Positions 56,222-64,000 of a stretch of DNA of 64,000 bases are shown one piece after another (the first letter of the stretch is position 1; every line of letters starts with the position of its first letter). The stretch is taken from positions 62,001 to 126,000 of the forward strand of contig LATX02000197.1 of assembly GCA_001466705.2 (NCBI GenBank). Reading direction: 5' to 3'. Source of the DNA: Moniliophthora roreri (lineage: Eukaryota > Basidiomycota > Agaricomycetes > Agaricales > Marasmiaceae). A model generated the notes under the pieces. It ran no database searches and was not told where the DNA came from. It was given only the letters and a program-made list of their open reading frames with translations. The position numbers and the translations under genes were made by a program.

Positions 56222-57908
56222 ATGTCTTCTACATCCTCAAAAACTTCATCTCTATTCCAACCGTTGAAGCTCGGGCCACTTACGATGCGAAACAGAATCG
56301 TCATGTCGGCTTTGACGCGTAGTCGTTCAGTGCCAACCAACGTACCCAACGGTCTCAACGTCGAGTACTACAGACAACGTGCAAAGGGAGGTGCTGGGTT
56401 GATTATTACCGAGGGTGTTTTGGTTGCTCAGCAAGGGTACGTGTACACGAGCCCTCCTCGACTATGTCCTTTACTGACAACTTTGACGTAGAACCGAATG
56501 GCCACACGCTCCCGGTCTATGGAATAAAGAACATGTCGAAGGATGGAAGAAAGTTACCAATGCCGTTCACGAGGAGGGGGGGTTAATTTACGCGCAGGTT
56601 TGTAAAGGCCGAAATGTAGCATGTTATTGCACTTGACTGATAGCACTTCGCTTCTAGCTCTGGCATCGTAAGCACGCTCTACTAGAAGGTCTATATTTCA
56701 CTGTTCCTGACTCCTTCACGCGTTGCAGTCGGCCGTGTCAGTCATCCAGACGCACCAGAACAGAAAGCTGCGGGAGTAGTGCGTATCTTCGGCCTTCTCT
56801 TTGTACCTGTACCACTAATCTGATACCGTCGGTAGCCTGTGTACGGTCCATCAGCAATCTCAGCTCGAGGAGGAAAGTTCCGCCATTTACCCGGACAGCC
56901 AGGATACGTTACTGTACGGCCCATTCGCTTCACCTACACTACGTGTCTTACTGAATAAACACTACCCAGCCGACTGAGATTGATGACCCCCGCAAGCTCA
57001 TTGCTCTCTTCAAAACCGCTGCAATCAATGCTAAAGAGGCTGGTTTCGACGGTGTTGAATGTGCGTCGTTTCCAGCCTCGCACTTACAGTCCATACTCAC
57101 CTTCTACGCGTTTGACAGTACACGGCGCCAACGGGTACCTCGTACACCAATTCCTAGACAACACTGCCAACAAACGTACAGACGAATGGGGCGGAAGTGT
57201 CGAGAACCGCTCTCGGTTTGGTCTCGAGGTGCTCAAAGAGCTAATTGGCGTCTGGGGCTCGGACAGGGTTGCAGTTAAGCTGAGTCCTACAGGCGGGTAT
57301 AACGACATTGGGTAAGTCCATTACCTGGACCTTCCTTCTTAGACTGCAAGACTGACTGCCACTGGATAGAATGACACTCGAAGACACTCTCGAGACTTTC
57401 CGCTACTTTATCAGTGAAGCAGATAAACTCAACTTGGCGTATATCGACTTGGTGAGATATGTTGAGATGATGGATCCTGTTTTGGATGGTACGCCCTAGC
57501 CCTCTCTCTGTGTCTGTGTCCTTGCTTATTATGTACTCGTCCTCAGGCAAGAAACGAGCTACCAAACACGATGTAGTTGAATCCTATGTGTCATACGTGA
57601 AGAATTCGCACTTATTCTTGAATGGTGGAATCTTCCCAGAAGAAGGTGCCACTTTGGTTTCCGGTACGTTCTTTTGCTGTTTCTATCAACGACTGGACTG
57701 ATACTCGGGTGATGTAGATGGTAAAGCTGCAGCAATCGTTTTCGGATTCCTCTGGATTGGGCACCCTGATTTGGCAAAGAGGATTCAACATGGCAAGCCT
57801 TTGCACCCTGAGAAGACGGATTTCAAGACGTTGTATGGTATCTTTGGTGGGAGTCTTGAAGAGCAGAGGGTAGGGTATGTGGATTATCCTGAGGCGCAAT
57901 ATGATTAG
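56222..57908 (+). CDS. Old Yellow Enzyme-type flavin oxidoreductase
   Basis: Ten exons (56222-56436, 56492-56597, 56658-56667, 56729-56778, 56836-56913, 56970-57060, 57119-57311, 57370-57488, 57547-57663, 57718-57908), all phase-consistent, give 389 aa; exon 3 is 10 nt. This NAD(P)H:flavin oxidoreductase reduces activated C=C bonds with bound FMN. Motifs: LFQPLKLGPLTMRNRIVMSA, AKGGAGLIITEG, LWHLGRVSHPD, PSAISARGGKF, LHGANGYLVHQFLDNTANKR (substrate-binding His and Asn), DEWGGSVENRSRFGLEVL and VAVKLSPTGGYNDIG. The C-terminus has FGFLWIGHPDLAKRIQHGKP. A truncated inverted copy of its first 500 bp lies at 39 kb. Confidence 0.94.
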
Positions 57909-58292
57909 ATAGATCTTTTCTTCTCCTTTCTTCTTTTGGCAGAAGAAAGGATTTCTTATATGTCCATTTCTTTTCACCGCTGGAATCTAGAAATGATTAG
58001 CTTGCCGATGGGGTGACCGGGGGTATCTGAGGTGCTCGAGGAGGGCGTGCGAAATCTTTCTTGCAGGTAACAGTCGTCCTTTTCGTCCAGAACAGAATGC
58101 CTCGCACAGGGTACAAGTGACCACAATATTTCCAGATATTTTTAGGCTCACAGACATCGTTAAAGGGCGAAAAATAATCCAAGATCTCGGGCAGTCAATA
58201 CGAATATTGTCAACTCGAATGACCTTCATATCAAGGATCTCCTTCGTTCCGGACGAACTTTGTCCTCCCCGGAATCCACCTATGTTAACCAG
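57909..58292. other. intergenic; frame of next gene open upstream
   Basis: The F-box frame is open upstream of its first Met (about 58155-58292, reading NDLHIKDLLRSGRTLSSPES), so a 5' exon may be missing from the model. A minus-strand frame at 57997-58182 (CEPKNIWKYCGHLYPVRG) is open but unsupported. Confidence 0.4.
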
Positions 58293-60035
58293 ATGATAAA
58301 AGAGGTCATCGAAGGGCCAAACAATCAACGAATTACCAGACGAGCAGCTACAGTGACCAAGGACAAGCTACCCATGCTCGAATCACTATTCGCGCCAGTT
58401 CGCAAGCTCCCTCCAGAACTTCTCTCCCTTATCTTCACTCGTTCAGTGGCGTCCAATAAGTTTGACTTAGGGCACCCTCGTCGTTCGCGCTCAGAGGCGA
58501 GTAATCTGGCAGCGATCTGCAGTCATTGGCGAGGTGTTGCCCTTGCCACGCCAGATATATGGGCTTCCATCACCTTTGTAGTGGACGTCGGAGCCTGGGA
58601 GGTTGACCGTTGGGTTGTATCGCTTCTCAAAACACATATCGAACGTTCTCAGCATGCGCATCTCGCTATCGAGATTTTATATAATCCCGAGGACTATGTG
58701 TCGTTCAAATTGGACACTGTAGTCATATCAATCTCCAATATGCTAGAGGCACACTTTCATCGTTGCACTTCCTTTCGACTAGTGGTGGAACCCGTAGATG
58801 GAGATAGCTCTCCTTGGATGCCGTTATGCCTTATCCACGTTCTCATAAGGGCACTCCCATACGTGCAAAGCCTTTGCGTGGAGATGGAAGACTTGATAAC
58901 CTCTGATATTTGCGAAACGCTCCGTTTGTTTCATCTTCATCCCGTACCCAACCTCAAAGCCTTGCAATTACTTGTTGCTTCCCCCAGTTGTCTACCCCCA
59001 AAGCCTTTCAACAATTCGATTATCCCTTTTCATCAACTTACGCGAGTCCATGTCCAAGTCACACCAACAGCTGCGATGTTGTTCATCAGCTCCTGCACGA
59101 ACTTGGTTTCTGCACATTTTATCATTCCCCCAGGGGTTGAACCTTCGTATTGCAAGCTTGCACTACCTGAAGAACTTCAGGAGGATTTTGATCTGGAGGA
59201 TGATGAACTCGCCATAGCCTTGCGGAACCAAATCGAGCGAGCTGTCGTGACAGACGATGAAGGCGATGTTTTTGACAATGAAATTGAAGGCCGGGTGAAT
59301 CATGGAGTTCCTTATATCCGCCCTTTTCAATCTCTCACAATCGAGGTTGGAACGTTAGACTTTGTGTGGGGGAGTGTTCCATTTTGGGGACTCTTCAGGA
59401 TCCTAGGAGCGCTGACGTGCCCGTCCTTGTGTTCACTGGCACTCCTCTCTCATGGCGATGACCGCGACCGCCTCTTTGACATTGATTTTACTTCGGACGA
59501 GCATCCTGATGCAAGTGTCATGGGAGCGCTATTGGGTTTCCTCACTCGCTCGAATACTTCCGAGGTGCTGAAAAGTTTTACGACGCGGAATATGCCATTT
59601 GACGACCAGGAGATCATCAGGCTCCTAAAGATGATGCCCTTGCTAAAGGATTTGGAAATCGTAGAACCATCATACGAGTTCAATGATGCCCATTATTCGG
59701 AGGACCACCGAGACATATTTACACCCCAGCTCTTTGGCCGTATGAGTTTTGCAGCATCGGATACAGGCGGAACTGGCCTGACAAAGGATCAGCAACTTCT
59801 TCCGAATCTCATGAACTTGAGATTCACGGCTCTGAAAGATTGGGAGGACCATTCCTTTGAGAACATGCTCGCTTCGCGTGCAAAGCATGCCAGCTTGACG
59901 CCTCTCTCATCCGTCCATCTTCAACTCGTGAACCGCATTGAGCACTTGGATATACAACGGATCAAGGGGATGATGTGTGATGGGTCAGTGGTTCGGGTTC
60001 AAAACGTCGACAACGTGGAGGAGCCGTTTAGTTAG
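58293..60035 (+). CDS. F-box protein (mushroom-expanded family)
   Basis: Single visible exon, 580 aa from the first Met. The F-box is at about 30-85: VRKLPPELLSLIFTRSV and LAAICSHWRGVALATPDIWA, the pattern of agaricomycete F-box proteins, which usually have LRR-like C-terminal repeats. Here the C-terminal region has irregular Leu-rich segments (LIHVLIRALPYVQSLCVEME, FWGLFRILGALTCPSLCSLA, LKMMPLLKDLEIVEPSYEF). It is presumed to be a substrate receptor of SCF ubiquitin ligases; the target is unknown. In-frame protein-like sequence before the Met (DLLRSGRTLSSPESTYVNQ) suggests the true start lies in an upstream exon. Confidence 0.78.
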   Translation: MIKEVIEGPNNQRITRRAATVTKDKLPMLESLFAPVRKLPPELLSLIFTRSVASNKFDLGHPRRSRSEASNLAAICSHWRGVALATPDIWASITFVVDVGAWEVDRWVVSLLKTHIERSQHAHLAIEILYNPEDYVSFKLDTVVISISNMLEAHFHRCTSFRLVVEPVDGDSSPWMPLCLIHVLIRALPYVQSLCVEMEDLITSDICETLRLFHLHPVPNLKALQLLVASPSCLPPKPFNNSIIPFHQLTRVHVQVTPTAAMLFISSCTNLVSAHFIIPPGVEPSYCKLALPEELQEDFDLEDDELAIALRNQIERAVVTDDEGDVFDNEIEGRVNHGVPYIRPFQSLTIEVGTLDFVWGSVPFWGLFRILGALTCPSLCSLALLSHGDDRDRLFDIDFTSDEHPDASVMGALLGFLTRSNTSEVLKSFTTRNMPFDDQEIIRLLKMMPLLKDLEIVEPSYEFNDAHYSEDHRDIFTPQLFGRMSFAASDTGGTGLTKDQQLLPNLMNLRFTALKDWEDHSFENMLASRAKHASLTPLSSVHLQLVNRIEHLDIQRIKGMMCDGSVVRVQNVDNVEEPFS

Positions 60036-60318
60036 ATGTCGTAGGGAAGTTTATTGCCTGGCTATCTCCGCGGAGATCTACTTACATCTCTGTATCATCG
60101 ATTACACCATTGAGAAGCGTCTCAAATTTCTTGAATATCGAGAGCAGGGTTTATAAGCCTATGTACACCGTCAAGCCCAACGCAAATCGCATGCCAATTT
60201 TAAGCGAGCTACGGGAAATGTCTCTGTAGTTTACATTCCATCTTGTACGATATTTAATGTTGCAGCCTAATGATACATTGTCATGAATTTCAACTTGGGA
60301 AGTCAAAAGCCACCCGGG
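60036..60318. other. 3' intergenic gap between convergent genes
   Basis: Separates the stops of the F-box and DUF1365 genes; nothing else seen. Confidence 0.5.
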
Positions 60319-62031
60319 CTAGGTGTGCACGACACTACCAACTCCACCGCGAACTTTCACCGACTCTACCTTCTCCCCATTCAAGACACGCGCAGCACGC
60401 TCCCATTCCTTCCAAGGTTCGTCACCCTCAACTGTTCTGGCCCTAGCTATCATGAACACGGTTTTCTCCAGCATGCCCAGGGTATGATGCAGGATAATGG
60501 CCGCCACACCAGTGATACAGGGTGTCAGGGAGTCCAAAAAGTGATTCTCGGGAATAGACAGCGAAGCTATAAGAGATTCGGGTAGAGGCCAGCACCTGAG
60601 TCTTTGCCTGAAACAAGCAGGAGTTTGAGCCTTCGAGGCAAAAACGCGCAAATATGTCTCTTCGTCGTCAACATCGAAGAACCCCTCCGATCTCCCCAAA
60701 GCCAACGCATGAGCAGCACTCGGCGCCATCCATAAAATTGTGTAGAACCTCGGAGTCATGAAGCGAACCTTCAACTCCTTCACCCTCTTCTCTGCCGGGA
60801 AATAGCTAGGAGGCTGATTCGGATCACTTGAGATCAGGACAACGCGAATGTCAAGGATCTCGGTTATTCTCCTAGTGAGGTATCTCTCAACCACTTGACG
60901 TGCCCACTTTTCCATCATTGAAGGTGCTTGCCACCTCACGCCTCCGTTTGCTAGTCGGCCATTCCTTGGCACTCCAAAAGGCTCGGGTCTTACGTAGACA
61001 TCGAGCCGCTTAGTATAGTGCAATATCCATGCATGGTAAAGGATTCTCGGCAAGTTTAGGAATAACACGAATGGGTATCGAAGAAGGGTGTAGATGACGG
61101 AGGATGGGACAAATGGTAGGGAGAGCGCTGCTCTCACAGTCGCTGTCAACTTCAATGGGCCTATTTCTGACGCACTGTCTGGAGAAGGCGTATGCAGATG
61201 AATCGAAACCGTTGGCTTTGGCGAATCGGATGCGTATGAAGGTGCTCTGACCGATACGACGTAATAACCAAGGCGATCATTGAATGGCGAGACGTGGAAT
61301 GCTCGCGGAAACGTCCAACGATGATCGAAAGCTTGACTTTGTGATGTGAGAAGAGGGTCCTCGTTGACTCCGGTTTGTAAAATGTAAACGTGGGATTCGT
61401 GGAAGGTATTGTGTACCTGTCAAGTTTCATTGAGTTCGTCGAGTAGTAAACAAGATTCTCTGTGACTTACCTCGAGAACTACTAGCCAGAGCTCGTTCTC
61501 CTTCCCAGGTGTATTCTTGTAGCAGAAATACACAGTCAGAGGATTGATACCCTCGAATCCAAAGTAAGATGGCATTGTGAGAATCCATGCATCCCGCAAC
61601 TCTTCATCTGTCTCTAAAAAGCCTCTGTCCCTTAGAACTCCCCTGAGCTTGCCGATGATGCTCCCATTACGTCTCTTCTTTTCCTTCAACTCGCAGACTT
61701 CCTGAGTTAGATACGAGTCCGAGCGGAGTCCTAGTATCCTTCCATAGATACCTCCATATGCAAATATAGAACCCCGCCATCCTAAATTGAGCTCGCCTGA
61801 TTCGAGTGCGTTCAATGACAGCAGCAAGGAAACTGTAGAATAGGTAAAAGAATGTCGAGATGAGACTGGGAGAAGACGGGCGTGATTGACATTGTTGGTC
61901 AAGATATAGCCTTTGGACGATCCACTTAGTGTCTGGCGTATCTCTGAATGTTTCTGGGGTGAGTACCAGCTCAGTATTGCGATGGGAAGACCAACAAGAA
62001 GCACCGCAGTGACTGCGCTAGTGGTGGTCAT
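60319..62031 (-). CDS. DUF1365 family protein, membrane-associated
   Basis: Two exons (61471-62031, 60319-61416) give 552 aa. An N-terminal apolar helix (SAVTAVLLVGLPIAILSW) may anchor the protein. DUF1365 signatures: NNVNHARLLPVSSRHSFTYS, TMPSYFGFEGINPLTVYFCY, LEVHNTFHESHVYIL across the splice, and HRWTFPRAFHVSPFNDRLGY. The C-terminal half adds LLRYPFVLFLNLPRILYHAW and a conserved-looking region around FMTPRFYTILWMAPSAAHAL. Bacterial DUF1365 genes sit beside cyclopropane-fatty-acid synthase-like genes, hinting at lipid modification; in fungi the role is unknown. Head-to-head with the next gene, 80 bp between starts. Confidence 0.85.
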
Positions 62032-62111
62032 AGGCGCCGTCCAAGTTTAGCAGGAAGCTGCTGTCGGCGTTCTTCTCTTGTACAATGCCAGTATCGAGCA
62101 GGGATTAGGGC

Positions 62112-64000
62112 ATGTCAACTACCGATTTTTCTCCTTCTTCTTCCTCTACCACTCTTCCAACTTCTTCTCCCAGAGTTTCTCGGTTTGTCGTTCAAAGGTC
62201 CATCAAAGTCACTTTGAAAAGCAATTTTATTGGAACTCATTCGTTCATATCACAGTTCGGATGTGCTGCAAGACGCCAGGGTAGATGTGCTGGAAGAGAA
62301 TTCAGACAAGGTGATATGGTTCAAGGTAAGTATTTGACCTTTTGAATTAGTCTGCAAATTGACAGTAAAGTAGGAACGTTTTCTGGCAGAACATGAAGTC
62401 ATCGAACAAATTGTTGTACGTATTTGTTTCTGGTCGTTCGAGCAGATAGACTGAATCTGATCTTAGCATAATCAAAGCAGTAAAGTATGCTGGACGATTC
62501 ACAGACCAATGAGGGGATGGTACATTCGTATCCGTTCTCCAAGCTTTCCACCTGGCGTCTTCATACCGTTGACTCCGGTGCCATCTTCCTCACCGCATCA
62601 TTCTGAAGCCGCAATGACATTCATATCGCGGACAAACCTACCAAACCCTTTGGAGGACTCTGTTTTGCTCGTCCAGGCGGGTTCAAGCACTTCGACAGTG
62701 CATTCATACCCTCCAACACCACCACCGGCGCCGGCGCTTGTTCTTCATCCACCATCTCCCCCCACATCACAATCAGGACTCCCGAAGGAAAAGGAGAGGC
62801 TACCTAAAAAACTGGTTCGGCCATCTACCAGCGAATTCATCCTTGCTCCATATATTGCTCCCGCATCCTCGACATCATTTCTCTCTCGTGTCTACAATGC
62901 GCTTAGGGACTACGACAGATTGAGTTCCAACTCTTTTACACTGTCCCGAATCGCTCAACAGGCCCCACCGCCCTCTGTGGCTGCAGCTACTTCAGCTCAG
63001 AGATTATCGAGCCCATTAACTTCCGTCAAGTGTCTACCTCTACTGACGTTCCATGATCGCACGTCCCTGCTCACGGTTCGATCTATGACCGGGATGATAG
63101 AGATCGATCTGGCTGAAGAGCGTCTACTAGGTGTCGATACCAGTTTTTGGATAGCCGTGGCTCTTACATATCTGGATTTCCTGAACGATAGAGGGGTAAG
63201 GCCGCCCCAAGCGTTTATTTTCACGATCTGATTTTTCCTCGAATCACAGAGCTATTTAGCAACGCTGGGAGATTGATTGGTGACTTGGGCAGTGTATTTT
63301 ACATAGGGGCTGAATTGATTGAAATGGCAGGACAGTTGTGCTTACTTTTCTCCTAACCTGAAGGGCTCCTAAGGGGCGACTAGAAAAACTGAAACGCCGA
63401 ATGTTTCTAAATTTTGTACTTCTATCAGGAGACCTCCCTTCGACGAGCACTACTAGTGGTAAGTCGAGTGCCTCGAAGCCAACGCTTTCACTCATGTTTC
63501 TCAGGAACCTATGGACACTGATTCACTGGCTTCACGCCTGGACAATGCATCCATCGCTTCTGGGACTGTTAGGTCCTATGTGCAGAGAGGTAGTAATGAG
63601 ACGGATAATAGGGTTTACCAGAAGAACATCTGCGACCCACCTTATTTTCCATCACTCAATCCAGACGACGAGTTTGACATTTTTGATATTGAAATTAGTG
63701 TCGAGGCAGCAAAGGTAGTGACCGTATGATCTCAGACTCAACGTAGTGCTCATTCAGTATAGAGCCCTCAAACAGACGTCGTTTTTCGATACCGCAACGC
63801 ATCCTCTACGTCAAGCGGTCGACCTGCATACAAAGCCGAGAAGACCGTTAAAAATCGTTTCATACCGGGGGGAAAGATCAACATTCAAGTCTTGCGAAGT
63901 CAGACTTGGGATTCCGTGAAAGGGGAGCCCATCGTCGGGAAACCGAAAGGCAATATCCCAATCTGGGAGGGCTTCGATATCAATACCCGAGACGCAGCGT
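62112..64000 (+). CDS. unrecognised agaricomycete protein, 3' part outside window
   Basis: Proposed exons 62112-62325, 62390-62415, 62467-63195, 63252-63293, 63429-63458, 63505-63714 and 63763 to beyond the right edge; all joins keep phase, though the two small exons around 63252-63458 are uncertain. The N-terminus is Ser/Thr-rich (MSTTDFSPSSSSTTLP); then RPMRGWYIRIRSPSFPPGVF, a Pro-rich stretch (SYPPTPPPAPALVLHPPSPP), TSFLSRVYNALRDYDRL, SMTGMIEIDLAEERLLGVDT and DTDSLASRLDNASIASGTVR. The visible end reads KTVKNRFIPGGKINIQVLRS and GKPKGNIPIWEGFDINTRD. I do not recognise a domain. Confidence 0.68.

Overview
This window looks like nuclear DNA of an agaricomycete basidiomycete (mushroom-forming, probably a plant-litter or wood decayer). 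Genes are split by many 47-64 nt introns with GT..AG borders, both strands are densely used, and the gene set is fungal: PalC, Lcl3, Rtt106, Snf12, Ett1/Nro1, Rheb with a CaaX tail, a haem-thiolate peroxidase, a GH7 cellulase relic, a NACHT relic, F-box proteins and a GPI-anchored Ser/Thr-rich wall protein. Exon models were built by hand by matching splice borders, codon phase and family motifs; where every intron keeps phase I give exact exons. The species was not identified.

Layout. 1-5 kb: a DUF262 protein running off the left edge, then mitochondrial GatA and the WD40 ribosome-assembly factor Mak11 firing divergently with only 40 bp between start codons. 5-7 kb: coding-like exons of unrecognised minus-strand genes. 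7.5-9.1 kb: histone chaperone Rtt106. 9.1-10.8 kb: a long non-coding stretch ending in a truncated MACPF-like gene that keeps its TATA box. 10.8-20.2 kb: secreted amidohydrolase, RluA-type pseudouridine synthase (two apparent GC-AG introns), a basidiomycete orphan with a Gag-like N-terminus, Rheb GTPase, and an F-box/WD40/UIM protein. 20-22.6 kb: unresolved fragments.

22.6-30 kb: a large coiled-coil protein, a long gene-poor stretch, and Ett1/Nro1. 30-34 kb: a decayed NACHT gene and a 484 bp MITE-like element with perfect 39 bp inverted ends. 34-41.5 kb: haem-thiolate peroxidase tail-to-tail with a GPI protein, Lcl3 nuclease, a probable membrane protein, a 5' fragment of an Old Yellow Enzyme gene, and PalC. 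42-50.5 kb: a GH7 cellobiohydrolase pseudogene lacking its catalytic core, arylamine N-acetyltransferase divergent from Snf12, a BAR-SH3 protein and a BTB protein. 51-64 kb: membrane-tethered histidine acid phosphatase, a gene-poor stretch, the intact Old Yellow Enzyme gene that is the source or sister of the fragment at 39 kb, an F-box protein, a DUF1365 protein and an unrecognised gene leaving the right edge.

There is no operon-like system. The housekeeping genes (translation fidelity, chromatin, TOR and pH signalling, membrane traffic) are intact, while the accessory genes (pore-former-like, NLR-like, cellulase, second flavin oxidoreductase) are repeatedly broken. I did not find a convincing new multi-gene system; the most unusual signals are the paired GC-AG introns, the inverted-repeat element and the pattern of pseudogenisation.
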